In this document: positions 27,016 through 35,975 of the stretch, in pieces | How the letters are laid out: each line of letters begins with the position of its first letter | How positions within the stretch are numbered: position 1 is the first letter of the stretch | Assembly: GCA_023662835.1 (NCBI GenBank) | Contig: JAMPII010000005.1 | Location: forward strand, 1 to 64,000 | Source of the DNA: Muribaculaceae bacterium | GTDB taxonomy: Bacteria; Bacteroidota; Bacteroidia; Bacteroidales; Muribaculaceae | Length of the DNA: 64,000 nucleotides | Reading direction: 5' to 3' | Notes under the pieces: generated by a model | The model's input: the letters and a program-made list of their open reading frames with translations, nothing else | What the model was told of the DNA's origin: nothing | Databases searched by the model: none | Program-made: the position numbers and the translations under genes

Positions 27016-28230
27016 ATGAACAGAGTTGTAATGATGGCGGCGGCTTTGTGTGCCGCTTTGTGTGCAGGAGCCGGGTCTCCTCATAAATATTCAAATCCGG
27101 CCGGGACTGAGTTTCCTATTCTTGGATGGTCGGCAATACGCGGTATGGAGAACCAAATTCCGGAACGTTATGCCGAGATGAGGCAGTGTGGATTTAACCT
27201 GGCGTTTCCGCTGATTGATTCCCTTTCCGAAGTGAAGGCTGCGTTAAAGGCCAGCGCCGGTTCTGGCGTAAAAATTATCGCCGGGTGCTCCGAGTTTTAC
27301 GATAATCCTGAGGTCGTAATAAAAGAAATTGGTGATAATCCGCAATTGGCAGGCTATTTTTTCAAAGATGAACCTAACGTCAGTCACTATCCTGAGTTAG
27401 CATCTAAGATAGCACGCGTGAGAAATGTTGACGACAATCATCTTCTTTACCTCAACCTGTTCCCGACATACGCTCCCGAGCAGTTGACCGGAACACACGA
27501 ATATAGTGATTATGTTGGCCGATATGTTGATGAATTGGGAACGGGATTCCTATCGTACGATCATTACACTATCACTGCCGATTCGTTGGGAAACACAACA
27601 ATGACCTCCGATTATTATAAGAATTTGGAGATAATATCACAGCAAGCACGCGAAGCCGGGATTCCGTTCTGGGCATTCGCTTTGTCGACGGCTCATTATA
27701 GCTTTCCTGCTGCGACACGCGAGCATCTGCGATTACAAATGTTCTCGAATTTGGCGTACGGAGCTCAGGGTGTGCAGTATTTCACTTACTGGCAATTTGT
27801 CGGACTGGGCGAATCTAAAGATGTGCCGATAACAAATGCCGGAGAGAAAGGTACTTCGTGGTGGCTGGTGCGCGACCTAAATCGTGAAATTCAGCAACTG
27901 GCTCCAGTGTTCCTCGGTGCGGAGGTTATGTCAGTGGCTCACAGTGGTGATAGTATTCCTGATGGGACACGCCGGTTAGAGCAGTTACCACTGGCCATTA
28001 AGTCGCTGAAATCGACCGGAGGTTGCGGACTATTGGTATCACATTTACGAAACGGCGGTCACCAATATTTAATGATAGTGAACCGCGATTTACATAAAAA
28101 TCAACTCGTCGACATTGAGGTTGCCGACGAGGTTGAATTCATTACTGCCGGCGATGAGCCGCTACCGGCAAAAACGGTGTCGCCTAAAATGTGGTTGGCT
28201 CCGGGCGACTATTTGCTTTATCGTTGGTGA
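27016..28230 (+). CDS. Secreted glycoside-hydrolase-like protein
   Basis: Secreted protein of 404 residues from the ATG at 27016 (MNRVVMMAAALCAALC); the TTG six bases earlier is a poorer start. A signal peptide (1-20) precedes a TIM-barrel-like sequence. Typical of clan GH-A enzymes are the strand-end motif LAGYFFKDEPN with Glu119 as candidate acid/base, the preceding CGFNLAFPLID helix-strand pattern, and aromatic-rich YFTYWQF near residue 260. I cannot place it in a named family or name the nucleophile. A C-terminal beta-domain (about 320-404) fits an accessory domain. It ends 7 bases from the convergent thioredoxin gene. Function is inferred. Confidence 0.6.
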   Translation: MNRVVMMAAALCAALCAGAGSPHKYSNPAGTEFPILGWSAIRGMENQIPERYAEMRQCGFNLAFPLIDSLSEVKAALKASAGSGVKIIAGCSEFYDNPEVVIKEIGDNPQLAGYFFKDEPNVSHYPELASKIARVRNVDDNHLLYLNLFPTYAPEQLTGTHEYSDYVGRYVDELGTGFLSYDHYTITADSLGNTTMTSDYYKNLEIISQQAREAGIPFWAFALSTAHYSFPAATREHLRLQMFSNLAYGAQGVQYFTYWQFVGLGESKDVPITNAGEKGTSWWLVRDLNREIQQLAPVFLGAEVMSVAHSGDSIPDGTRRLEQLPLAIKSLKSTGGCGLLVSHLRNGGHQYLMIVNRDLHKNQLVDIEVADEVEFITAGDEPLPAKTVSPKMWLAPGDYLLYRW

Positions 28231-28237
28231 AAGGACG

Positions 28238-28762
28238 CTAACGCGCTTGATTCGACAGAGAAGTGGCCGACGAGGCGATTATTGCCTCGATTGCGCCTTC
28301 GAGCGCTTGCTCCGACATGGCTCCGATTTGACGGTTAATCTGACCTTTTGTGTCAACAAACAGCAGCGTTGGTACGGCTTCAATTCCATATTGTTTTGCT
28401 AACTGTGGCGCTTTGTCAACGTCGACACTTATGAAACGAACCTGTTTGTGATATTTGCGCGACAATTTTTCAAAAATAGGATGCATTTGTTTGCATGGGC
28501 CACACCACGATGCGGAAAAATCAACAACAACGGGTGCGGGTATAGGACCGCCGAACTCCAGAATATCGCTGTCGCCCAGTTCTATCGGCTTACCAACAGC
28601 CGAATCGACAGCCTCCATTGTTGCCTCGGCGTGTTCAAATTCATTATAATTCGGGTTTAGCTCCTCGGCAGGATTGCCGGGCTTTGACTTGCCGGAGCAA
28701 GCTGCCATGCATGCAACAACAACTGTTGATGCGGCTAACATGATTTTGGTAGTAATTTTCAT
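28238..28762 (-). CDS. Thioredoxin-fold lipoprotein
   Basis: Periplasmic thiol-disulfide protein anchored by lipid, 174 residues. The signal ends in a lipobox with Cys22 (MAACS), followed by a linker (to about 60) and a thioredoxin domain (about 65-165). The active site SWCGPC has Cys87 and Cys90, and the cis-proline loop AVPTLLF is present. WCGPC rather than CPHC suggests a reductant role in the TlpA/ResA or thioredoxin style. It is downstream of mdh on the same strand, but a hairpin lies between them, so it may be transcribed alone. Confidence 0.9.
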   Translation of the reverse strand: MKITTKIMLAASTVVVACMAACSGKSKPGNPAEELNPNYNEFEHAEATMEAVDSAVGKPIELGDSDILEFGGPIPAPVVVDFSASWCGPCKQMHPIFEKLSRKYHKQVRFISVDVDKAPQLAKQYGIEAVPTLLFVDTKGQINRQIGAMSEQALEGAIEAIIASSATSLSNQAR

Positions 28763-28777
28763 TGCGTTATGTTATTA

Positions 28778-28813
28778 AGGGCAATACGTCCATTTGAAAA
28801 AACGTATTGCCCT
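28778..28813 (-). terminator. Hairpin between mdh and thioredoxin-like gene
   Basis: AGGGCAATACGT (28778-28789) pairs exactly with ACGTATTGCCCT (28802-28813). On the minus strand it lies 25 bases after the mdh stop and is a likely terminator, although the T-rich stretch falls in the loop rather than after the stem. Confidence 0.7.
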
Positions 28814-28837
28814 TTGATGTAGTTCAAAATTTCAAAA

Positions 28838-29776
28838 TTATTTCAGGCAGTCGGCCAACGCGCCGTTAGTTTTACGAACAGCAGCAGCACTTTTGGCAAA
28901 GAGTTCTTTTTCTTCGTCGTTGAGCTTGATATCGACAATTTTTTCTATACCGCCTTTGCCCAGCAAACAGGGAACACCAACGCAGATGTCGCTTTCGCCA
29001 TATTCCCCTTCGAGCAGCGCAGAGCAGGGAATTATGCGTTTCTGGTCGTGCAGAACGGCAGCAACGATAGATGCAGCAGCAGCGCCGGGTGCGTACCATG
29101 CCGATGTGCCGAGCAGTTTTGTCAGTGTAGCTCCGCCAACCATTGTGTCAGCAACAATCTTGTCGAGAGTTTCTTTGTCGAGCAGCTGGCTAACGGGAAT
29201 TCCGCGGTAGGTAGCGTAGCGGGTTAGGGGAATCATGGTTGTGTCGCCATGGCCTCCGATAACCATACCTTCAACTTCGTTGGGGTTAGCTCCAAGGGCT
29301 ACGCTCAAGAAATATTTGAAGCGTGAGCTGTCGAGCGCGCCACCCATACCGATGATACGGTTTTTTGGAATTCCTGCTGTTTTGTGAATCAGATAGGTCA
29401 TTGTGTCCATAGGGTTCGAAACACAGATGATGATTGCATCGGGGCTGTTTTTCAGCACACTGTCGGTAACCGATTTAACGATGCCGGCATTAACGCCGAT
29501 AAGTTCCTCGCGAGTCATGCCCGGTTTGCGTGGAATACCGGAAGTGATAACAACAACGTCGGAACCGGCAGTTTTTGTGTAATCGTTTGTTACACCGGTC
29601 ATGCGTGTGTTGATTGTGAGCAGATTTGCGGTCTGCATTATGTCCATTGTTTTGCCTTCCGAAAGGCCTTCCTTGATGTCGATGAGTACAACTTCGTCAG
29701 CCACGTTGTTGGCTACTAATACATTTGCGCATGTGGCGCCAACGTTGCCGGCACCCACTACTGTTACCTTTGACAT
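28838..29776 (-). CDS. mdh: Malate dehydrogenase
   Basis: NAD-dependent interconversion of malate and oxaloacetate, feeding the reductive branch to fumarate in this organism type. It is 312 residues, the LDH-like malate dehydrogenase form. It shows a Rossmann motif VVGAGNVGATCANVL, the acidic NAD-specific residue in VLIDIKEG, the substrate loop with GIPRKPGMTREEL (arginines for the dicarboxylate), SNPMDTMTYL, and the catalytic histidine in GGHGDTTMIPL. It presumably works with frdCAB in fumarate respiration. Confidence 0.95.
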   Translation of the reverse strand: MSKVTVVGAGNVGATCANVLVANNVADEVVLIDIKEGLSEGKTMDIMQTANLLTINTRMTGVTNDYTKTAGSDVVVITSGIPRKPGMTREELIGVNAGIVKSVTDSVLKNSPDAIIICVSNPMDTMTYLIHKTAGIPKNRIIGMGGALDSSRFKYFLSVALGANPNEVEGMVIGGHGDTTMIPLTRYATYRGIPVSQLLDKETLDKIVADTMVGGATLTKLLGTSAWYAPGAAAASIVAAVLHDQKRIIPCSALLEGEYGESDICVGVPCLLGKGGIEKIVDIKLNDEEKELFAKSAAAVRKTNGALADCLK

Positions 29777-29841
29777 AATTAAATTTTTATTTTGGTTAAA
29801 GTTTGTGTTCTCGAGATGATTACTTTCTCAATTCATATATG

Positions 29842-29849
29842 CAAATATA
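29842..29849 (-). promoter_or_regulatory. -7 promoter box for mdh
   Basis: Minus strand reads TATATTTG followed by C, 65 bases upstream of mdh. A -33 TTTG at consensus spacing was not found. Confidence 0.45.
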
Positions 29850-29951
29850 CAAACTTTTTTGGCACAAGGTTTATTAATTCAAGAAAAAATTCCGTAATTA
29901 TCATCAACTATATTAAGTAATCGATGTAATAACATTGTCCGCTTTATAAAG

Positions 29952-29997
29952 AAAAATCAGGCGATATAATCACTGAAGTGTATATCGCCTGATTTTT
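29952..29997 (-). terminator. Intrinsic terminator after PL11-like gene
   Basis: Seventeen-base perfect arms (29952-29968 and 29981-29997) around a 12-base loop. On the minus strand the stem ends in a run of T bases. It starts 14 bases after the stop codon of the large lyase gene. Confidence 0.88.
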
Positions 29998-30010
29998 CTT
30001 TGATTGAGCG

Positions 30011-33000
30011 TTATAAAACGATTTTCTGGGTGAAGCGATGGCTATTGCCTGCTACGTTGAGCAAGTAGGCTCCTGCTCCAAGCTGGCGGCATTCGTTCAT
30101 CACTTCTGAAGCGCGTGTTGTAAAGCTTTTTACAATTTTCCCGTCGACTGCTATTACATTGCAGCTTACAATTTCGTCGGCTGCAATGTCGTAGATTCCG
30201 GTGAAAGCCACGATTTTAACGGTTCCTTCGGTTGCGGTTACAGCGCTGGTGTCCCACATGAAGTCCTCGGGGAGGTCGGGGAGGATGAGAGAGGGAACTT
30301 TGTCGGCGCTACCGGCGGTCCACAAGGTGAAGCTGTCGTCGAGTTTTGGAGTGTATTCATTGAATGTAACGGTGACCTCGGCAGAGTTGTCGAGTGAGCC
30401 GCTGACGTTGATACTGCTGTATTTTGTTGCATCAACGATATCGAGCTGAATTTTTGAGCCGGGTTGCATTGTTACATTGCCGGTGAATACGAGTGCGCGG
30501 AAGGTGTTGCGCTTAACCGACGTTGTAGGGTAGATTGTTGCGCCGCTTTCGAATGTGGCAGTCGGGTTGCCGACATAGCCACAGCCTTGGAGTGTTCCTT
30601 TCACACTGAGCGAGCCTTTTCCGGTCATTGTTTCGGTTTGCGAAGCGCTGTTCGAACGAAGGTATACGGCTCCTTCGTTGATTGTCAGATCGTTCAAGCT
30701 AGGCTGAACTTTTGAGATTGTCAGCGTTCCGTTTCCTTCCTTGACGATATTGATGTTGGCCGATACCTGACCACTGAAAGAGCAGTCGTCGCCACGTCCG
30801 CCAATATAGTATGTACCTAGGCCGGCAAGGTTTCCGCTGCCCGACAGCGCGCCAAGTTTCATGCTGGAGTTGCGTGCACGCCCATCCTGAGCATTTGTGT
30901 TCTTGAACTCGCAGCCAGAGTTTATCATCAACTCGGCCTTGGCCAAGTCGTAGGCCGAATAGAAGTCGAAGGAGCTGCCAGATGCCTGCGATGTTTTCAG
31001 GGTTCCTTCAAATTCCGACCAGTTGCCCTCGAGTGTGTTGCGCACGAAACTTGAAACAACTTCGAGTGTACCCTTGCCGGTGAGAGTGCCTTTGTATGTG
31101 CAGCGGCCGTCGAGGGTGAGCTTGCCCGATTTGCCTTCGGGAACAACAAGATTTGCATTGTCGGTACTGTAGGAGTAGCGACTGTCGGAATGCAGAAGTT
31201 CAACATTTGTACCGTTAAATACTACGGTTTTTCCAACGCTATTGCTGTCGCCTTCGTCGTAAACCTTACCTCCGTCGATACGCAGGGTTTCGATTGTGTT
31301 TGAGCCGCTGAAGTTCAGCTGTCCGTTGCCTGCTTTGATGAATATGCCGTTCCCTTTTACGGTTGTGCCCGACAGAGTCAGTGTACCTGACGTTACTTCA
31401 ATACCTCCATTGGTGGCTGTCAGGGGATGGCTCATTTTGCCTTCGCCCAGCGATATCATTCCGCCACCGTCAAGTTTGATGGGATTGGTGTATTGGCCTA
31501 GCGAACCGGTTGCTGTGCCTTGATCGCTTCCTAGCGAGGCAACGGAAAGTACACCGTTATTTACGTTAATTTCGCCTGTGAAAGTGCTCGTATTATTTAA
31601 TGTGACACGTCCGGTGCCTTTCTTTTCTATGCTGCACTGTCCTTCGAAAGCGGCTCCGCCGATTGTGAAATTTTTACTGTTGTTGTTGAACACAATTGCG
31701 GAAGGATAAATCGAAGAAGGTATGTTAACAGTAGTACCAACGGCTGTGTCGTCGAACAATACGCGGTCGCCGGCCACGAATGTGGTAGGCTCGCCAGTTG
31801 CTTGGATTACGAAGTTGGTGGTTTCAGCCAAATCCCAAGTAGAGCCGTTTGCTCCGGTCCATACGATGTCGGTTGCTTCGCGCGTGTCGTAAACGTTCAG
31901 TACCAGCTTGCCATTGTTTATCGCCAGCGATGCTTTTTGTCCGTTGAGGCCATTGATAACTATGTCGTTAAGGTTGCCTTTTACTGTCCCTATCGTGCCC
32001 AACACGTATTCGCCTCCGGGAAGTTTTGTCTGGCCGGCAAGATAGTGGGCGCGGAATTCGATTACCGGTGTCGAAAGTTCAGGGCCATTTTCCCATACTT
32101 TCTTTTCAATCGTGACAGTTCCTGCGTTTATTTGGTCGGCTTTCAGGCCGTCGGCAAATAGGTCGATGTTGATTTTTGAACCAAAGTTAAGCACAAGGTC
32201 GGTGGTAGTAACTGTTGAGGGCGAGTTTTCGCCGCCGATAACCATTGTTGCACCATAGTTCATTTCGATGCCTTTGCTGAATTTGCCACCGTTCGATTCG
32301 AGTGTTGTGTGACGGTTCATCCACAGAGGACTGTTAGCCAGTTCGCCGTCGAGCGCAAGAGTTCCATACCAAATCTCGGTGTTGCCCGTGTGTTTGTGGA
32401 CTGTTGCCGGAAGAATCAGTTTACCACCGCCGAGTTTTATAACCTTTGTGTTCCCTCCGAATCCATCTCCGGTTATGGTGTGGGTGAAGTAAGTTGTTGT
32501 GATATTGTCGTTATCGCCATGACCCTGAACCCATGTCGGGGTGTTGTCGACAAATAATTCGGGTGATGCGCCTTCGGTCAGTGATGCGGATGCGTTGCCA
32601 ACGGCAGCGAATATCAAGTTCTTGCCATTGTCGGTAGCGCTGATTGAACCGTTTACTTCTTGACGATTGTTCATTGTTGGTGAAGGAGGCGCCTGAGTAA
32701 TTCCTTCCAATTCGCCGAGGAAGAAGCTGGGGTGGGGAGTCTGATTGTAACCGTTCATCTGCCATACCATTGCGTTGCGGTACTGTGGGTCGTGGAGGAG
32801 AGTATAGATGCGGTAGTCGGTTGGTATGGGGGTTGAATAAATGCGGATGCTGCGATTGTCGGAAGCCCGCAGGATCAGTTCCTCACGCCAGTCGCCAAAT
32901 ATATCGCCTTGGAAGCAGGGAGTTGCTTTCGTGTCGTTGTTGGTCAGTGTGCCGGTGAAGGTGTGTATAGCGCCCTGACCGTATTTGAAGATTACTCCAG

Positions 33001-34549
33001 CTGAGTTTCTTGTCGATTGGCCGTTGAAGGTTTCGTCGAGCAGGTCGCCATCCCAGAAGATGCGGAAGTTCTGAGCCACGCCGTTCGAGCCGGTGCCAGC
33101 CAGAGGCGCATTCGATACGGTGGAAATCAGATTCTCGAAATCGCGTGCGCTGGTGAACTGACATCCGGGGTAGAGGTTGGTGAAGTTGCCGGCAATGCAA
33201 CGGCCGTCGTCGTCGCCGGCTGTCTTACGATAGTATATTTTCGAAGTTGTGGCATCTCGGTAGTTGTTGCCGGGATTATCCTCGTTGCAGGCAACAACTT
33301 CCTGTCCGTAAATGTAGGGGTTAAGGTCACCAACGTGGTGGCTGTCGCCATGACCAAGACCGGTTGTAGAGAGCCCTTGCCCGTTATCGTCGATAACCAT
33401 TGAACCGAACACGATTTCGTCGCGGCCGTCCCAGTCGACGTCGGCAACTGAGTAGTTGTGGTAGCCTTGACCGTACCATGGCGAGCCGGCTTGGTTGTTG
33501 TACCAGCGCCAGCGCTCAACCAGCTTGTGTGTAGCGGGGTCGACATCGTAGGCTATCATTTTGTGACGTGTGTAGATGCCTCGGGCAATGAAAATACTTG
33601 GTTTGCGACCATCGAGGTAGGGTGCGCCGAAGAAGTGCTTATTGCTGCGGTGGCCGTAGCCGTCGCCCCAGGCTGCGTTAAGATCGCTTTCACCCTTTTC
33701 GAAGCGGGGCAAGGGATACTCGAGCACTTGATAAGGCGCGCCTGTTTCTCCGTTAAGGTAGAGCAGGTGCTCGTTGCCTAAGCGTGTGAAGTAGCCGCCG
33801 CCGCCGTTGCCAAGTTGGTTGCGGGTGTTCTGTGTCGGGTCGCCTACCACGTACTTTGTGCCGTCGGCTTGGTGGATTACCATTCCGTCGCCGGCGCGAA
33901 GAATGCATTCAGCTTTGCCGTCCTGATCCCAGTCGTAGGCGGCAATGTTGATTTCGTTGCTCTGAAAATCGACCATATTCGGTCCGCAATCGATCCACCA
34001 CATCAGCGTTCCGTCGAGTTTATAAACTTGAATGATGTCGTAGTCGGTGTTGTTGATCGAGTAACCGTTTGCTGCGTCGGCGTTATTGCGGAGTTTAATT
34101 AGAATCTCCATTTGTCCGTCGCCGTCGAGGTCGGCTATTGTGGCATCGTTAGGTTCGTAGTCGGACGAGATGTCGTTGCCGTCTTTGTTGGAGGGCACGG
34201 GAGCTACCTTGATTTCCAGATAGCCGTTGGGGAGGGCTATAGACTGGCGAGATGTTTCCTTTTCTGCGCCGTCGACAACGGTTTTCACTGTGTACTTGCT
34301 GGCGACAGAGCCCGATGCATCCAAATAGTTCGATACAGTCAGCGGCTCAGCGTTCACGCGTACGCCATCACGGTAAAGATTGAACTTTACATTGTCGGCA
34401 TCCTCGCCGAGCACGCGCCAGCTTACAAGGACACCATTATTTGCTGCGACAGCCACAAGGCCTCGGTCGAGCTTGTCCATTGCACGCTGTGCGAAAGCTT
34501 GCCCAACCAGCAGGACCATTGCGGCTGCCAGAAAGAATATTTTCCTCAT
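30011..34549 (-). CDS. Rhamnogalacturonan-lyase-like (PL11) protein with beta-repeat stalk and sorting-like C-terminus
   Basis: Very large secreted protein, 1512 residues. A signal peptide (1-20) precedes a catalytic region of about 620 residues that matches PL11 rhamnogalacturonan lyases: an N-terminal beta-domain (LDRGLVAVAANNGVLVSWRV) and a propeller with repeated calcium-type loops (DLDGDGQMEILIK, DWDQDGKAECILRAGDG, DVDWDGRDEIVFGS, GDIFGDWREELILR). Next (about 690-1400) come repeated beta-strand units of the autotransporter-associated type, such as KKGTGRVTLNNTSTFTGEIN. The last about 85 residues (NVIAVDGKIVKSF, LGAGAYLLNVAG, KIVL) resemble a type IX secretion sorting domain. It is second in an operon with the gene at 34581. 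Pectin (rhamnogalacturonan I) is the expected target. Confidence 0.82.
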   Translation of the reverse strand: MRKIFFLAAAMVLLVGQAFAQRAMDKLDRGLVAVAANNGVLVSWRVLGEDADNVKFNLYRDGVRVNAEPLTVSNYLDASGSVASKYTVKTVVDGAEKETSRQSIALPNGYLEIKVAPVPSNKDGNDISSDYEPNDATIADLDGDGQMEILIKLRNNADAANGYSINNTDYDIIQVYKLDGTLMWWIDCGPNMVDFQSNEINIAAYDWDQDGKAECILRAGDGMVIHQADGTKYVVGDPTQNTRNQLGNGGGGYFTRLGNEHLLYLNGETGAPYQVLEYPLPRFEKGESDLNAAWGDGYGHRSNKHFFGAPYLDGRKPSIFIARGIYTRHKMIAYDVDPATHKLVERWRWYNNQAGSPWYGQGYHNYSVADVDWDGRDEIVFGSMVIDDNGQGLSTTGLGHGDSHHVGDLNPYIYGQEVVACNEDNPGNNYRDATTSKIYYRKTAGDDDGRCIAGNFTNLYPGCQFTSARDFENLISTVSNAPLAGTGSNGVAQNFRIFWDGDLLDETFNGQSTRNSAGVIFKYGQGAIHTFTGTLTNNDTKATPCFQGDIFGDWREELILRASDNRSIRIYSTPIPTDYRIYTLLHDPQYRNAMVWQMNGYNQTPHPSFFLGELEGITQAPPSPTMNNRQEVNGSISATDNGKNLIFAAVGNASASLTEGASPELFVDNTPTWVQGHGDNDNITTTYFTHTITGDGFGGNTKVIKLGGGKLILPATVHKHTGNTEIWYGTLALDGELANSPLWMNRHTTLESNGGKFSKGIEMNYGATMVIGGENSPSTVTTTDLVLNFGSKINIDLFADGLKADQINAGTVTIEKKVWENGPELSTPVIEFRAHYLAGQTKLPGGEYVLGTIGTVKGNLNDIVINGLNGQKASLAINNGKLVLNVYDTREATDIVWTGANGSTWDLAETTNFVIQATGEPTTFVAGDRVLFDDTAVGTTVNIPSSIYPSAIVFNNNSKNFTIGGAAFEGQCSIEKKGTGRVTLNNTSTFTGEINVNNGVLSVASLGSDQGTATGSLGQYTNPIKLDGGGMISLGEGKMSHPLTATNGGIEVTSGTLTLSGTTVKGNGIFIKAGNGQLNFSGSNTIETLRIDGGKVYDEGDSNSVGKTVVFNGTNVELLHSDSRYSYSTDNANLVVPEGKSGKLTLDGRCTYKGTLTGKGTLEVVSSFVRNTLEGNWSEFEGTLKTSQASGSSFDFYSAYDLAKAELMINSGCEFKNTNAQDGRARNSSMKLGALSGSGNLAGLGTYYIGGRGDDCSFSGQVSANINIVKEGNGTLTISKVQPSLNDLTINEGAVYLRSNSASQTETMTGKGSLSVKGTLQGCGYVGNPTATFESGATIYPTTSVKRNTFRALVFTGNVTMQPGSKIQLDIVDATKYSSINVSGSLDNSAEVTVTFNEYTPKLDDSFTLWTAGSADKVPSLILPDLPEDFMWDTSAVTATEGTVKIVAFTGIYDIAADEIVSCNVIAVDGKIVKSFTTRASEVMNECRQLGAGAYLLNVAGNSHRFTQKIVL

Positions 34550-34580
34550 TTATGTTTCCAATAGATAGGTAGTTTCGTAA

Positions 34581-35414
34581 TTATTTTACGAGAATTTTCT
34601 TTCCGTTGTGGATGTACAGACCGGGCTGAGAAGGATCAGCAACTTCCATACCCTGAAGGTTGAAGTAGCGGTTGTCAACAACTTTGTCAGCTACGTGGAT
34701 TTCGTCGATACCGGATGTGCCAAACACGAGGGCTTTTACGGCTTCTTCGTCCATTGTGTTGTAGTACTGGAGTTTGAAGTTGTCGCACTGGATGTTGGGC
34801 TTTGGAATACCTTGAGAAGCTTTAGGCAGACCGAAACCGATTTCGAGCCAGGGTTCGTCAACTTCCGATTTGTAAACGATTGTGCACATGCGCCAGTCGC
34901 CTTTGCATTCGCCGATTTTCAAGAAACCGCGTCCGTCGGGATCCTCGGGATCATCGTCGTCGTCAGCAATCCAGAGTGCGCCGAAAATTGTACCGGGTGT
35001 GCCGGGGTTGTCAGCGTCAACATAAGGTTCGCCACCGCCTACGCTATTGATATCGCCGCGCCAGCCGTTACGGGAAACGTTGCAAGCAGCTGTGAGTACG
35101 TATACACCTGCGTTTTTGCCTGTTTCAACATATTGTTTGATAAGAGTTCCGGGTTCAAGACCGTCGTTACTTGCGATACGAACGTACCAGTCGCCATCGT
35201 TTGCGCTGTTAGTGTGCGCGCGGGGTGTCCACCAGTCGCTGTTTCCAGTACCTTTTTCCCAGCCATACAGGTGAGCGACGTCACCTTCCACGTTGGGGTC
35301 AGCTTCCTCGAACGAGGGGTTGGCGATTTCGATGTCTTCAGGAACTAAATCCTGAGCATTTGCACCGAATGTAACTGCGAGAGCAGCTACCATAAGAGAA
35401 GTAAAATTTTTCAT
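34581..35414 (-). CDS. Secreted carbohydrate-binding-like protein
   Basis: Secreted protein of 277 residues. After the signal peptide (1-20, ending GANAQ) comes a galactose-binding-like beta-sandwich (about 25-215). It starts with IANPSFEEADPN and has aromatic residues in YGWEKGTGNSDWWTPR, as is common in carbohydrate-binding modules. A short linker leads to the C-terminal motif YFNLQGMEVADPSQPGLYIH and NGKKILVK, a widespread Bacteroidales terminal segment related to sorting domains. It lies 31 bases upstream of the PL11-like gene, with a promoter only in front of this gene, so the two are co-expressed. A role in binding pectic glycans is inferred from context. Confidence 0.65.
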   Translation of the reverse strand: MKNFTSLMVAALAVTFGANAQDLVPEDIEIANPSFEEADPNVEGDVAHLYGWEKGTGNSDWWTPRAHTNSANDGDWYVRIASNDGLEPGTLIKQYVETGKNAGVYVLTAACNVSRNGWRGDINSVGGGEPYVDADNPGTPGTIFGALWIADDDDDPEDPDGRGFLKIGECKGDWRMCTIVYKSEVDEPWLEIGFGLPKASQGIPKPNIQCDNFKLQYYNTMDEEAVKALVFGTSGIDEIHVADKVVDNRYFNLQGMEVADPSQPGLYIHNGKKILVK

Positions 35415-35681
35415 GCTGTTTGTTTTAGATTGATTAATATTTTTGCGTTTTCAAACCAGCACCCAAACCGTTACACAATTCATTGCTCCGACGCGGTAAC
35501 TTTATTCTAAATTAAGCTATCTATCGGCAATTGAGGAAATTTAAGTTAAAAGAAATTCAGCGTCTTCATGGCTTGTTGTTGCAAGAGGTTGAATCAGGTA
35601 GCAGATTTAATTACGCGTTATTTAAGTTTTTCAGTTGTTTAAGAGTTTTCTCCGGAATAGGGCGCTTAGCCCATAGCGCGA

Positions 35682-35714
35682 CAAAAATACAAACTATTTG
35701 TATAAAATAACAAA
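35682..35714 (-). promoter_or_regulatory. Promoter of carbohydrate-binding/PL11 operon
   Basis: On the minus strand TTTG (35714-35711), a 21-base spacer and TATTTTTG (35689-35682) match the consensus. The implied leader is about 260 bases, long enough for post-transcriptional control. Confidence 0.5.
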
Positions 35715-35881
35715 GCTACAATGGTTAATTAACATGAATTAACTATTGTGTCGCGGTCGAGATGAATTACTGTAATCTGTTTATGGCATGTCGGTTTTCG
35801 AAGAATGCATAAAAAAACATACAAAACGGCGGCAATTGCAAAAAAATGCAAACACAGCTTTATTAAAAATAAAAATGTAGT

Positions 35882-35889
35882 ATCTTTGC
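35882..35889 (+). promoter_or_regulatory. -7 promoter box for spt
   Basis: TATCTTTG followed by CA, 86 bases upstream of the spt start. No clear -33 element. Confidence 0.5.
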
Positions 35890-35975
35890 AGCCTGTAATT
35901 TAATAAGTAAATAAACTATTAAGCTTCTGTAGTTCGGAAGCTATAATCTAATCGGTTAAACCGAAACGAAACACT

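Larger units (their letters stand above)
35415..35975. other. Divergent intergenic region
   Basis: This gap lies between the minus-strand lyase operon and plus-strand spt. It holds a promoter for each side and a long AT-rich leader of about 260 bases in front of the carbohydrate-binding gene. No small gene, tRNA or convincing riboswitch was seen. Confidence 0.5.

Noticed and set aside
34608..35348. 246-residue plus-strand frame opposite the carbohydrate-binding gene
   Set aside because: The minus-strand frame has a signal peptide and a known terminal motif; the plus frame has neither and no promoter.
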